This document shows positions 9,564 to 18,293 of a DNA stretch of 40,793 bases, in pieces; positions within the stretch are counted from its first letter, which is position 1, and each line of letters opens with the position of its first letter. The stretch lies in NCBI RefSeq assembly GCF_029869215.1, contig NZ_JARWPM010000258.1, positions 1 to 40,793 of the forward strand. The letters run 5' to 3'. Position numbers and translations under genes: made by a program. This DNA comes from Nocardia carnea. GTDB taxonomy: Bacteria > Actinomycetota > Actinomycetes > Mycobacteriales > Mycobacteriaceae. The notes under the pieces were generated by a model. That model ran no database searches. It had not been told where the DNA came from and was given only the letters and a program-made list of their open reading frames with translations.

Positions 9564-10073
9564 GTGGCAAATACACGAGCGAATGATCTCGGCGGGTTCC
9601 TGCGCAGTCGCCGCGAACGGCTGACTCCGGAAGAAGCGGGCATCGAACCCGGCTACTCCCGTCGGCGCGTGCCGGGGTTGCTGTTCCTCGACCCCCATCA
9701 CCGCGCGTTGTATTGCGATTGGCAGTCCAAAGCGCAGGTCACGGTCGCGGCCCTGCATCAAGCGGTGGCGCGGCATCCGGCCGACCATATCCTCGAACGG
9801 ATCGTCGGCCGGCTCGCCGTCGACAGCCCGGAGTTCGCGCGGATGTGGGCGCGTCGCCCCGTCCGAACCTGTTCGTACTATGTGCGTGAGCTCGATCATC
9901 CGGTCGTCGGGCGGGTGACCCTGGCGAACGAGACGGTCACTTTGACCGACGACGACCAGCAGCTCGGCCTGTTCTACCCGCGTCCCGGTACCTCCGACGC
10001 CGACGCGCTCACCTTGCTGACGCAAGGTCTGGCACCGGCGCCGACCGGCACTCGGAGGGAGACCGCTCGGTGA
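9564..10073 (+). pseudogene. XRE/MmyB-type regulator with internal deletion
   Basis: Proteins of this family are normally about 280 residues: an N-terminal XRE helix-turn-helix followed by an MmyB-like ligand-binding domain. Here the frame starts normally (GTG 9564, MANTRANDLGGFLRSRRERLTPEEAGI, then RRRVPGL) and jumps at about residue 39 straight to FLDPHHRALYCDWQ in the second half of the ligand domain. Roughly 110-120 residues are missing, including the DNA-recognition helix. The join keeps the reading frame, giving 169 residues. The product cannot bind DNA as the family does. Its stop overlaps the next start (GTGA), the remnant of a coupled regulator-SDR pair. Sequencing chimera is an alternative. 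Confidence 0.75.
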
Positions 10074-10675
10074 GAATCATCGTTGTCGGTGGCGCCGGCA
10101 CCATCGGACGCCGATTGGTTCCCGCACTTCGCGAACACGGCCACGACATCATCGTGGCCGGGCGCACGACGGGTGACGTACATGTCGACCTTGCCTCCCA
10201 CGAAACCATCGAGACCATGTATCGCGAGGCCGGTGCTGTCGACGGTGTCGTGTGCATCGCGGCGCACGGTGCCCTCGACTAGTTCGGCACGCTGACTCCG
10301 GATGCGCTGTACGGCAACATGCGAGCCAAGTTCTTCGGGCAGGTCGATCTGGTCCTCACCGGGCAGCATCATTGTTCCGACGGTGCCTCGTTCACCCTCA
10401 CGTCGGGTATTTTCGCCGACGAACCGTGGCCGCATGTCACCGGCGGCGGCGTTATCAGCGGTGCTCTGCACAGCTTCGTCCTATCGGCCGCGATCGAGCT
10501 ACCACGGCGTATGCGGATCAATGTAGTGAGCCCCACCCTGATCGGTGATTCAGTCGATGCGTTCGCCGCGGAGTTCCCCGGTATGCGTCCGGTGCCGATG
10601 GACGAACTCGTCGAGCACTACCTGCACTGCGTCCACGGCGGCGGCACCGGCCGCATCATCCGCGCCTACGGATGA
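10070..10675 (+). pseudogene. short-chain dehydrogenase, interrupted by an amber codon
   Basis: A small (about 200-residue) SDR that begins MRIIVVGGAGTIGRRLVPAL, the NAD(P)-binding glycine motif on the first Rossmann strand. After codon 70 the frame meets TAG (10280-10282) and then continues in the same frame with FGTLTPDALYGNMRAKFFGQVDLVL to RIIRAYG. Family features after the stop are intact: GASFTLTSGI and MRINVVSPT. The usual YxxxK is replaced around GGGVISGALHSF, which this small-SDR subgroup often shows. Without readthrough only a 70-residue fragment is made. Starts with GTG overlapping the regulator's stop by 4 bases. Both members of this pair are damaged. Confidence 0.78.
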
Positions 10676-10840
10676 CGGCGCTACCTGGCCGGCGTCGCCC
10701 GTCGTGGTCACGCCGTCGACGTAACCGAGAATCGGTTCCTTGCCGACGAAAGAGCCCGCGGGGCGCGCCGATTGTGGAGCCGGCCATGTGGTAGTCGCAG
10801 GGCGACCGTGATGAGGGAGTGGATACGCGCGCTGATCAGC

Positions 10841-10948
10841 TAGTGTCGGAGCTATGCCCGAATCCGGCACGAGCTCATGAGACGCGCATCGCGCAAATAC
10901 CGACAACCCGGGCCGCCCCGTGAGGAGCGGCCTCTCCGAAACCGTCGG
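10841..10948 (+). promoter_or_regulatory. promoter, micro-ORF and structured leader before the CNNM operon
   Basis: TAGTGT (10841-10846) is a plausible -10 box, and seven bases later an ATG (10854) opens an eight-codon frame, MPESGTSS, ending at 10880. Then follow a hairpin, GGCCGCCCC (10911-10919) with GGAGCGGCC (10924-10932, one mismatch), and an enclosing pair CCGAC/GTCGG (10900-10904, 10944-10948). The CNNM start is at 10960. This layout resembles leader-peptide or ion-sensing leaders, but no known riboswitch is recognised. Confidence 0.3.
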
Positions 10949-10959
10949 GCGGTGACGTC

Positions 10960-12312
10960 GTGACGAGTGTGCTCGGCATCGCGCTCGGTGTCGTCGTTGT
11001 CCTGCTGATCACCGCGTTGACCGGCTATTTCGTGGCCCAGGAATTCGCGTACATGGCCGTGGACCGGTCCCGGCTCAAAGCCCGCGCCGGTGCCGGGGAC
11101 AAGGCCGCCGGCCGCGCCCTCCGGGTTACTCGCCGGACGTCGTTCATGCTGTCCGGTGCTCAACTGGGGATCACCGTGACGGGGCTGCTGGTCGGCTATG
11201 TCGCCGAACCGCTGATCGGCCGCGGTCTGGGCGAACTGCTCGGCGGGGTCGGTGTCCCCACGGCTGTCGGGGTCGGTGTCGGCGCGGTTCTGGCAATCGC
11301 GTTCTCCACACTGGTGCAGATGCTGTTCGGGGAACTGGTGCCCAAGAATCTCGCCATCGCCCGCCCCGAACCGGTCTCCCGTCGGCTGGCGGCCTCGACC
11401 ACCGTGTATCTGAAGGCTTTCGGATGGCTGATCCGTCTGTTCGACCAGTCGTCGAACCTGCTGCTGCGTGCCCTGCGTATCGAACCCGTCCACGATGTCG
11501 AGCATTCGGCCACCCCACGCGACCTCGAACATATCGTTGCCGCATCGCGCGCGGCCGGGGAGTTGCCGCCCGAGTTGTCCACTCTGCTCGACCGCATGCT
11601 GGACTTTCCGACCAGCACCGCCGAACACGCCATGATTCCGCGCGGCCGGGTCGACACCGTCCATATCGACGATCCGCTGGCCGATGTACTCGCCCGGATG
11701 CGCACCGGCCATACGCGCTACCCGGTCGTCGGCACATCCAGTGACGACCTGCGCGGGGTGATCCGTCTGCACGATCTCCTCGGCGCGCAGACCAGCGGCA
11801 CCGTAGCCGACCGGCTTCGTCCGGCCGTTCTCGTACCCGAAACCTTGCCGCTTCCGGAGGTCGTGACCCGCCTCGGCGGGCAGCGCGAGGAAATGGCCCT
11901 CGTTGTCGACGAATACGGCGGATTCGCCGGGATCGTCACCGTCGAGGATATCGCCGAAGAACTGGTCGGTGAGATCGCCGACGAACACGACCCCGGTGCC
12001 GCGGCCGATATGGTCGCCGAAGACGACGGCTGGCTGCTGGCCGGCGATGTGCACCTGGACGAGGTCGAACGTCTGCTGGACCGGCAATTGCCCGCCGGCG
12101 ACTACGAAACCATCGCCGGGCTGGTCATCTCCGCCTTCAACGGGTTGCCCGAGGTCGGTGAGCGGGTCGGTATTCCACTGCCGCCCACCGCAATCGATCG
12201 GCCCGAGCCGCGAACCACCCTGATCGCGCACGTGCGAGCCGTCGAAAAACATGTTCCCGCCTCGGTATTCGTCACCGTGTGCGCCGAACCGGAGGATGTC
12301 GGCGATGAGTAA
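10960..12312 (+). CDS. CNNM/CBS/CorC_HlyC membrane protein (hemolysin family)
   Basis: A 450-residue protein with the full three-part layout. The CNNM transmembrane domain is residues 1 to about 190, with hydrophobic segments near 3-25, 68-88 and 100-125 and the motif FGELVPKNLAIARPE. A CBS pair follows at about 205-330, with TRYPVVG and MALVVDEYGGFAGIVTVEDI. The C-terminal CorC_HlyC domain is at about 345-435. CNNM/CorC proteins act in magnesium or cobalt export at the cytoplasmic membrane; the hemolysin label is historical. GTG 10960 lacks a strong ribosome binding site. The gene overlaps its paralogue by 8 bases, so the two are probably co-translated. Confidence 0.9.
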   Translation: MTSVLGIALGVVVVLLITALTGYFVAQEFAYMAVDRSRLKARAGAGDKAAGRALRVTRRTSFMLSGAQLGITVTGLLVGYVAEPLIGRGLGELLGGVGVPTAVGVGVGAVLAIAFSTLVQMLFGELVPKNLAIARPEPVSRRLAASTTVYLKAFGWLIRLFDQSSNLLLRALRIEPVHDVEHSATPRDLEHIVAASRAAGELPPELSTLLDRMLDFPTSTAEHAMIPRGRVDTVHIDDPLADVLARMRTGHTRYPVVGTSSDDLRGVIRLHDLLGAQTSGTVADRLRPAVLVPETLPLPEVVTRLGGQREEMALVVDEYGGFAGIVTVEDIAEELVGEIADEHDPGAAADMVAEDDGWLLAGDVHLDEVERLLDRQLPAGDYETIAGLVISAFNGLPEVGERVGIPLPPTAIDRPEPRTTLIAHVRAVEKHVPASVFVTVCAEPEDVGDE

Positions 12313-13321
12313 CCCCGGGGTCGTCGTGGCGGTCACCGTTGGATTGATCGCCGCCAGCGCGTTCTTCGTCGCGGTCGAGTTCGCGCTCATCGCCGCCCGC
12401 CGCCACCGTCTGGAAGACGCCGCCCCCGACAGCCGGGCCGCCCGGGCGGCGTTGCGCAGTGCCTCGGAACTCTCGGTGCTGCTGGCCGGCTCTCAGCTCG
12501 GCATCACCGTCTGCACCCTCGCGCTGGGCGCGACCACCAAACCCGCTGTGCATCATTGGCTCACGCCGCTCTTCGAGGACGTCGGTGCACCCGCGTGGGC
12601 CGCCGACGTCGGCGGATTCGTGCTGGCCCTCATCATCGTGACGTTCCTGCACCTGGTCGTCGGCGAGATGGCGCCCAAATCCTGGGCGATTGCTCACCCG
12701 GAGAAGTCGGCCACGATCCTGGCCATCCCTATGCGCGCCTTCATGTGGCTGACCAGGCCGCTGCTGACCACGCTGAACCAGGCCGCCAACTGGTGCCTGG
12801 TCAAGGTCGGTGTGACCCCGGTCGACGAAGTCGAGGCCGGTCAGGATCCCGCCGCGCTCCGTCACCTCGTCGAGCATTCCGCCACCGCCGGCACCCTCGA
12901 CGAGCGTTATCACGGCAATCTCACCAGTGCGCTGGAACTGGAGCAACTCACTGTCGGCGATATCGTGCGACCGAACGCCACACCCAGCTCGGTAACCCCG
13001 GATGCGGGACCCGACACCGTCCAAGACGTCTCCCGCCGGAGCGGCCACCTGCGGTTACTGGTCCGTGACGGCGCCCGGATCGAAGGCTTTCTGCACGTCC
13101 GCGACAGTCTTCAGGCGCGACCGGGAGCCACCGCCCGCCAGCTCATGCGCCCGGTGCTGACCCTGCCCGCCGAACTCCCCGTCTACGAGGCGCTGCGCAC
13201 GATGCGCGAAACCCGGAGCCACCTCGCCACCGTCACCGGCCCGGGCACCGGGGAGCTGATCGGTCTCATCACCATCACCGATGTCCTGCAGCGGTTACTG
13301 CCCGTGACAACGGGGGAGTGA
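12305..13321 (+). CDS. second CNNM/CBS membrane protein, without CorC_HlyC domain
   Basis: A 338-residue paralogue of the upstream gene. The CNNM domain (1 to about 185) carries FVAVEFALIAARRHRLE, LAGSQLGITVCTLALG and VGEMAPKSWAIAHPEK. Two CBS modules follow to the C-terminus, the last being GTGELIGLITITDVLQRLLPV. The C-terminal CorC_HlyC domain is absent. Adjacent long/short CNNM pairs are common in actinobacteria and may form hetero-oligomers, which is my inference. ATG 12305 lies inside the end of the upstream gene (8-base overlap), giving coupling. Confidence 0.88.
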   Translation: MSNPGVVVAVTVGLIAASAFFVAVEFALIAARRHRLEDAAPDSRAARAALRSASELSVLLAGSQLGITVCTLALGATTKPAVHHWLTPLFEDVGAPAWAADVGGFVLALIIVTFLHLVVGEMAPKSWAIAHPEKSATILAIPMRAFMWLTRPLLTTLNQAANWCLVKVGVTPVDEVEAGQDPAALRHLVEHSATAGTLDERYHGNLTSALELEQLTVGDIVRPNATPSSVTPDAGPDTVQDVSRRSGHLRLLVRDGARIEGFLHVRDSLQARPGATARQLMRPVLTLPAELPVYEALRTMRETRSHLATVTGPGTGELIGLITITDVLQRLLPVTTGE

Positions 13322-13488
13322 TGCCCCCGCCCGTTCGCCGGCGAGTGGTAGGCACGGCGGCCAACCCTGCGGCGCTCCGGCCTCGGTGCCGGAAGGGGCC
13401 GGAGACCGGGGTGGCAGCACTTGCCGGCCGGGTGTGGTTAGGCTCGGGAGTGATCCCGTACCGGGAGGGCGAGGGAAGGGCGAGCGCG

Positions 13489-14067
13489 GTGGCCAAGGTG
13501 TTTTCGCAGATCGATGAGTCGTTGCGGGAGTTCATCGGAAAGCAGGCGATGTTCTTCGTCGCGACCGCACCGTCCGACGGGGGACGGGTGAACCTGTCGC
13601 CGAAGGGATACCGCGACACCTTTGCCGTGCTCGACGAGCACACCGTGGCGTACCTCGATCTGTTCGGCAGTGGTGTGGAGACCATCGCGCATTTGCGGGA
13701 CAACGGGCGCATCACCATCATGTTCTGCTCGTTCACCCGCAACTCGCGAATCCTGCGCTTGTTCGGTACCGGCCGGGTCGTCCGGCCCGACGAGGCCGAA
13801 TTCGAGAATCTCCGGGAGCATTTCGGGAGCGATCATCCGGGCGTCCGGATGGCCATCGTGATCAGCGTGGATCGGATCGCGGACTCATGTGGATACTCGG
13901 TGCCCTACTACGACCTCGTCGGTGAACGCCCGGTGCTCGACGCCCATCACGCCCGGCAGCCGGCGGAGAAGTACGCCGCGCGGATCTCCGGAGACAACGG
14001 GCGCAGCATCGACGGCCTGCCCGCGCTGGACCCCGGGCACCCCCTGCCGCCGGTAGCCGGGCGGTAG
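13489..14067 (+). CDS. pyridoxamine 5'-phosphate oxidase family protein
   Basis: A 192-residue protein of the split-barrel flavin-binding PNPOx-like family. The N-terminus KVFSQIDESLREFIGKQAMFFVATAPSDG and the strands GRVNLSPKGYRDTFAVLDEHTVAYLDLFGSGVET are characteristic of the actinobacterial subgroup that often binds FMN, F420 or heme. Cofactor and substrate cannot be assigned. GTG 13489 follows GGGAAGGG with good spacing. A longer in-frame start at 13318 would add 57 unrelated, Arg-rich residues and is unlikely. No operon partner is evident; about 170 bases separate it from the CNNM pair. Confidence 0.85.
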   Translation: MAKVFSQIDESLREFIGKQAMFFVATAPSDGGRVNLSPKGYRDTFAVLDEHTVAYLDLFGSGVETIAHLRDNGRITIMFCSFTRNSRILRLFGTGRVVRPDEAEFENLREHFGSDHPGVRMAIVISVDRIADSCGYSVPYYDLVGERPVLDAHHARQPAEKYAARISGDNGRSIDGLPALDPGHPLPPVAGR

Positions 14068-14447
14068 CGGCTGCTCACTGTGGTGCCGGTCACCGAGACC
14101 GACACCACGGCCGCGCTTCAGAATCCGGATACCGCCGACACCTGGAACGGGGTGGTGGGACTGCCCTGTCCGAGCGGGCCGCCTTTGTCGAATTGCGAGG
14201 AGACCACCAGGGTCGTCTCCGATACGTGGGCCAGGGTGGTCGGGGTGCCCAGGGCGTCGTTGAGGAATCGGTCTGCCGGGGGTAGCTCGGTAGATGGTGC
14301 CGGCGGCGAAGGGGAAATAGCGGCCCGGTACCGGCCGCCGGATCCACGGCCCGCTGCGCCGGTCGGCCCAATCGGGCCGCTGCCCCCGCTGCCGGACCAG
14401 GCTGACCGGCGTCACCGCATTCGCTGTCGCTGGGTCAGAATGGTCGG
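14068..14447. other. 380-base gap with a possible minus-strand gene remnant
   Basis: No intact gene fits here. On the minus strand one frame without a usable start codon reads in part DRFLNDALGTPTTLAHVSETT and then ends GSPTTPFQVSAVSGF before a stop near 14124. A second minus-strand frame slightly upstream reads RRPVPGRYFPFAAGTIYRATP. Together they look like pieces of one coding sequence broken by a frameshift, but I cannot name a family. The promoter of the prolyl oligopeptidase gene must also lie here. Confidence 0.3.
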
Positions 14448-16520
14448 ATGAGCGATGCACCGGACAGCGGATCCGATCCCTTTCTCTGGCTGGAAGAGGT
14501 CACCGGCGAACGGGCCCTGGATTTCGCCCGGGCGCACAACGAGGTGGTCATGGAGCGGTTCGCCGCGGCCGACCGGTTCGAGGTGCTGCGGGCCCGGATC
14601 CTGGACATGCTCGATACCGACGCCAAGATCGCGTTCCCGGGCCGGCGCGGGAAGTGGTTGTACAACTTCTGGCGCGATGCGCAACATCCGCGGGGGCTGT
14701 GGCGGCGGACCACGTTCGGCGAATACATGAAGCCGGAACCGGAATGGGATGTGCTCATCGACCTCGACGCGGTGGCCGCGGCCGAGGACGAGAACTGGGT
14801 GTGGGGCGGGGCGGGGGTCCTTCGGCCCGAACAGACCCGGGCGCTGATCAGTCTGTCGCGGGGCGGCGCGGACGCCAAGGTCGTTCGTGAATTCGACCTG
14901 GAGACAAGGCAATTCATCGCGCCGGAGGACGGCGGATTCTTCCTGCCGGAGGCGAAATCCCGGCTGAGCTGGATCGATATCGACACCGTCTACGTGGGCA
15001 CCGATTTCGGCCCGGGATCACTGACCGATTCCGGTTATCCGCGGATCGCGAAGCGCTGGCGGCGCGGTACGGCACTCGACAGCGCCGAGACCGTATTCGT
15101 AGGCACCGCAACGGATGTCGCTGTTTCCGCCGGTTACGACCGCACGCCGGGATACGAGCGTCATTACGTCGCCCAGGCCACCGATTTCTTCAACGAGGAG
15201 GTGTACCTGCTCGACGCCGGCGGTTCGCGGATCCACCTCGAGACGCCCTCGGATGCCGATGAGTCGTGGTACAAGGAGTGGCTGCTGGTGCGGTTGAAGT
15301 CGCCGTGGGAGGTCGGTGGGCGAACCTACGGCGCGGGTTCGCTGATCGCCACGAATTTCGACCGTTTCCTGGCCGGGCACCGGGAATTCGAGGTCCTGTT
15401 CGAACCCGACGCGCACACTTCGCTACACGGTTACGGCTGGACCGAGAACCATCTGCTCCTGGTGACCCTGGAGGATGTGCAGACCAAACTGTATGTCCTC
15501 ACACCGGACGCCGAAGGGTGGCGCACCGAACCGCTCGCCGACACTCCACCCATGGCCACCACCAGCATCATGAATCTCGACCCGCTCGAAAGTGGCGATG
15601 AATTCATGCTGATGACCAGCGGTTTCACCACTCCCACCACCTTGCTGGCGAGTGCGGTCGGTGCCCCGGCGACCGAACTGAAGCAGGAACCCGCATTCTT
15701 CGACGCGGCCGGGATCGATACCGAACAATTCTTCGCCCGCTCCGACGACGGCACGATGATCCCGTATTTCGTCATCCGTCATCGCGAGAATCGCGGCCGC
15801 CCGGGGCCGACGGTCATGTCCGGTTACGGCGGGTTCGAGGTTTCCCGCACCCCCGCATACAGCGGCGCGTCCGGTATGGGCTGGCTCGAACAGGGCGGCA
15901 CCTGGGTGATGACGAATATCCGCGGCGGCGGGGAATACGGACCCGAATGGCATACCTCGGTGCAGAAAGCGAACCGGTACAAGGTGTACGAGGATTTCTC
16001 CTCGATCGCCCGCGACCTGGTGGACCGGGGTATCACCACCGCGCCGCAACTGGGTGCGGTGGGCGGTAGCAACGGCGGCCTGCTGATGGGCGTGATGCTC
16101 ACCCGGTATCCGGAATTGTTCGGCGCCCTCGTCTGCCAGGTGCCCCTGCTCGATATGCGCCGGTATCACCGGCTGCTGGCCGGGGCGTCGTGGATGGCGG
16201 AATACGGTGACCCCGATATTCCCGAGGAATGGGCCTACATCAGCCGCTATTCGCCCTATCAGAAAGCGATGGAAACCGGCGCGGGCGCGGCCTATCCGCC
16301 GATTCTGCTCACCACCTCCACCCGTGACGACCGCGTACATCCCGGGCATGCGCGGAAAATGGCGGCGCTGCTCGAGCAACAAGGGCATCGCATCTGGTAC
16401 CACGAGAACATCGAGGGCGGGCACGGCGGGGCCGCGGACAACAAGCAGTCGGCATTCCAAGCGGCCCTGATCTACGAATTCTTCACTCAGATGCTGATCG
16501 AGGGACGTACCGCGAAATAA
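14448..16520 (+). CDS. prolyl oligopeptidase (S9A serine peptidase)
   Basis: A 690-residue cytosolic-type serine peptidase that cleaves after proline in short peptides. The N-terminal PFLWLEEVTGERALDFARAHN and the beta-propeller region (about 70-400) are followed by the alpha/beta-hydrolase domain. The triad is complete: Ser541 in GGSNGG, Asp627/628 in TRDDRVHPGH and His659 in EGGHGG. SGYGGFEVSRTPAY and NIRGGGEYGPEWH are S9A hallmarks. No signal peptide is present. Full length. It corresponds in position to mycobacterial Rv0457c. Its stop lies 3 bases from that of the convergent hydrolase gene. Confidence 0.95.
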   Translation: MSDAPDSGSDPFLWLEEVTGERALDFARAHNEVVMERFAAADRFEVLRARILDMLDTDAKIAFPGRRGKWLYNFWRDAQHPRGLWRRTTFGEYMKPEPEWDVLIDLDAVAAAEDENWVWGGAGVLRPEQTRALISLSRGGADAKVVREFDLETRQFIAPEDGGFFLPEAKSRLSWIDIDTVYVGTDFGPGSLTDSGYPRIAKRWRRGTALDSAETVFVGTATDVAVSAGYDRTPGYERHYVAQATDFFNEEVYLLDAGGSRIHLETPSDADESWYKEWLLVRLKSPWEVGGRTYGAGSLIATNFDRFLAGHREFEVLFEPDAHTSLHGYGWTENHLLLVTLEDVQTKLYVLTPDAEGWRTEPLADTPPMATTSIMNLDPLESGDEFMLMTSGFTTPTTLLASAVGAPATELKQEPAFFDAAGIDTEQFFARSDDGTMIPYFVIRHRENRGRPGPTVMSGYGGFEVSRTPAYSGASGMGWLEQGGTWVMTNIRGGGEYGPEWHTSVQKANRYKVYEDFSSIARDLVDRGITTAPQLGAVGGSNGGLLMGVMLTRYPELFGALVCQVPLLDMRRYHRLLAGASWMAEYGDPDIPEEWAYISRYSPYQKAMETGAGAAYPPILLTTSTRDDRVHPGHARKMAALLEQQGHRIWYHENIEGGHGGAADNKQSAFQAALIYEFFTQMLIEGRTAK

Positions 16521-16523
16521 CGT

Positions 16524-17384
16524 TCAGCGGTCGTGCAGCCAATTCTCGATCCGGTCCACCACCGGGCCGGGATCGGAGATCCAGCCGTTGTGGCCCAGCC
16601 GCCGCGGTTCGTGCCATCGGGTTCTGTCCGCGGCGGGCAGTTTGTCCAGCAGGTGGTTCGCCGTGGCCGGCGGCGTCAGCTCGTCGCCGGCCAAGGTTAT
16701 CGACAGGACCGGCAGTTTCAGCCGGGCTATTCGTTCCTCGTAGTCGATATCCGCACCGGCCGGGGCGAATTTTCCGGTGCGGGCGAGCCGGGCCCAATCC
16801 GAGATCAGCACCTTGGACTGGCGGCCGAACCCGTTGGGGCCGAGTTTGTCGCCGGGCCAGACACCGGCGAGGTTGGCGGTGAGCGATATGGCGGCGGTGC
16901 CCAGCAGCAGGCCCGGGCCCCGGATGCCGCCGAAACCGCGGTAGTAGGGAGTGCCGGAGGCGACGAGAATCAACCCGCCGAGCCGTCCCCGCACCCGGGC
17001 GGCGTAGAGCATCGACAGATGCCCGCCCATACTGTGACCCAGCAGGTACGGGGTGCTGTCCGGGAAGCGGGTGCGCACCGCCTCGAAGATCGCCGGAAAA
17101 TCCACCGCGGCCAGTTCGTGGTAACCGTATGTGCTGGCAGCGCTGGGTTTCGGGGTGCTGTCGCCGTTGCCGCGCAGTTCGCCGACCGCCACATCGAACC
17201 CGCGGCGGGTGAGTTCCCGGGCGAAGTACACGTAGAACTCCCCGGGCACCCCGAGCCCGGGGATCATCACGATCACCGGCCGCGGCCGGTCGAGGGTGAT
17301 CGGGTGCCGATGCGGGCCGGTAGCCGGGAGCAGCCGCACCGGCACGGTGCTCCCGTCCGGCATCTGGATGGCAACGGTTTCCAC
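16524..17384 (-). CDS. alpha/beta hydrolase
   Basis: A 286-residue serine hydrolase of the lysophospholipase-like group. The oxyanion loop is VIVMIPGLGVPGEFY. The nucleophile is Ser118 in LGHSMGG, the acid Asp234 in LAGDELTPP and the base His265 in RLGHNGW. A GLLLG cap segment lies at about 158-180. There is no signal peptide. The substrate is unknown; a hydrophobic ester or thioester is likely from the family. It sits 49 bases downstream of a tetR gene in the same direction, so a repressor-controlled two-gene operon is probable. Confidence 0.88.
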   Translation of the reverse strand: METVAIQMPDGSTVPVRLLPATGPHRHPITLDRPRPVIVMIPGLGVPGEFYVYFARELTRRGFDVAVGELRGNGDSTPKPSAASTYGYHELAAVDFPAIFEAVRTRFPDSTPYLLGHSMGGHLSMLYAARVRGRLGGLILVASGTPYYRGFGGIRGPGLLLGTAAISLTANLAGVWPGDKLGPNGFGRQSKVLISDWARLARTGKFAPAGADIDYEERIARLKLPVLSITLAGDELTPPATANHLLDKLPAADRTRWHEPRRLGHNGWISDPGPVVDRIENWLHDR

Positions 17385-17433
17385 GGTGGGAAGCCTATGC
17401 GCCTACCCGTCGTGCTGCCCGTGCGCCGCGGCG

Positions 17434-18066
17434 TCAGGCGCGGATGGCGCCGATGATGATCCGGCTCAGCACCCGGATCACCTCGTCGAGCGGCCGCTGG
17501 GGTTCGATCCCGCTCCATTCTTCGACGACGTAGTTGACCGCGCCGATGATCGCGAGCATCCGCAGGTCGTAATCGCCGGTCGGGATCTCGCCGTGTAAGG
17601 CGGCATCCTCGGCGGCCCGGGCCAGTACGGCACTCCAGGAGCGCCGGGATTCGGTGCGCAGCTTCTCGACTTTGGTCCCCGCGCCGACCACTTCGACGAG
17701 CACGACCCGGGCTCGTCGCGGATCGGAGCCGATGGATTGCACGTAGGCGCGCACCGCCGCGTCGATACGGTGCAGTGGGCTCTGGTCGGCGCTGTGGTCC
17801 AGCGATGCCAGTACCGCGTCGCGCGATTCGCGGTCGATGAGAGCGAAGAGTTCGACGAGTAAGGATTCGCGGCCGGTGAACTCCTCGTAGAACTGACGCG
17901 AGGAGAGCCCCGCGTCTTTGCAAATGGCACCGACCGAGCTATTGGCGTACCCGTCGCGGGCGAAAACCGTCAGGCCGGATTCGAGAAAACGAGCGCGCCG
18001 CTCGCGTTGCCGATCTTCTACGGGCTGGCCGGCATACCTTCGTCCCGAATTCGCTTCCTGTGACAT
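17434..18066 (-). CDS. TetR family transcriptional regulator
   Basis: A 210-residue repressor. The N-terminal helix-turn-helix reads GLTVFARDGYANSSVGAICKDAGLSSRQFYEEF (in two parts, about residues 31-63). The C-terminal domain contains the helices that form the ligand pocket and dimer face. ATG 18066 is preferred because homology-like sequence starts there. A longer frame to 18195 adds 43 residues of poor quality. A TATTGT hexamer eight bases upstream could make the transcript leaderless. It precedes the hydrolase gene on the same strand and is divergent from the ZIP gene; AT-rich palindromes lie between. Confidence 0.88.
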   Translation of the reverse strand: MSQEANSGRRYAGQPVEDRQRERRARFLESGLTVFARDGYANSSVGAICKDAGLSSRQFYEEFTGRESLLVELFALIDRESRDAVLASLDHSADQSPLHRIDAAVRAYVQSIGSDPRRARVVLVEVVGAGTKVEKLRTESRRSWSAVLARAAEDAALHGEIPTGDYDLRMLAIIGAVNYVVEEWSGIEPQRPLDEVIRVLSRIIIGAIRA

Positions 18067-18240
18067 CGCGCAGAACAATACCGAAAAGCCCGATCCCCTC
18101 GTCATCGATCGGGCCTTTCGTAGCGCACCGGTAGCACCCTGCGGGTTTGCCGAAAGTTGGCTGCCCGCAAGCCTGGTCGCCGGTGAAACTGCCAAATCGG
18201 ACAGTACCCGGTCGCGGCACGGTATGCGCGATTTTAGAGG

Positions 18241-18259
18241 GAAATTCTAGAATAATTTC
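18241..18259. promoter_or_regulatory. AT-rich palindromes in the tetR / ZIP divergent region
   Basis: ATTCTAGAAT (18244-18253) is a perfect 10-base palindrome. It sits inside GAAATT (18241-18246) ... AATTTC (18254-18259). This stretch stands out against GC-rich surroundings and is a likely operator for the TetR protein or a metal regulator. Confidence 0.45.
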
Positions 18260-18293
18260 TTTCGGCCGCGCGGGGTCGAGGCAATTACGCGGC

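Noticed and set aside
10280..10282. TAG as a recoded (pyrrolysine) codon
   Set aside because: No recoding genes or signals are seen, the residue is not at a special site, and the partner gene is also broken.
10676..10853. Fragment on the minus strand reading GSFVGKEPILGYVDGVTTTGD
   Set aside because: Looks protein-like, but has no start, no family match I know, and is only about 30 residues long.
10852..12390. Minus-strand 512-codon frame opposite the first CNNM gene
   Set aside because: Antisense shadow; the plus strand carries intact CNNM, CBS and CorC_HlyC motifs.
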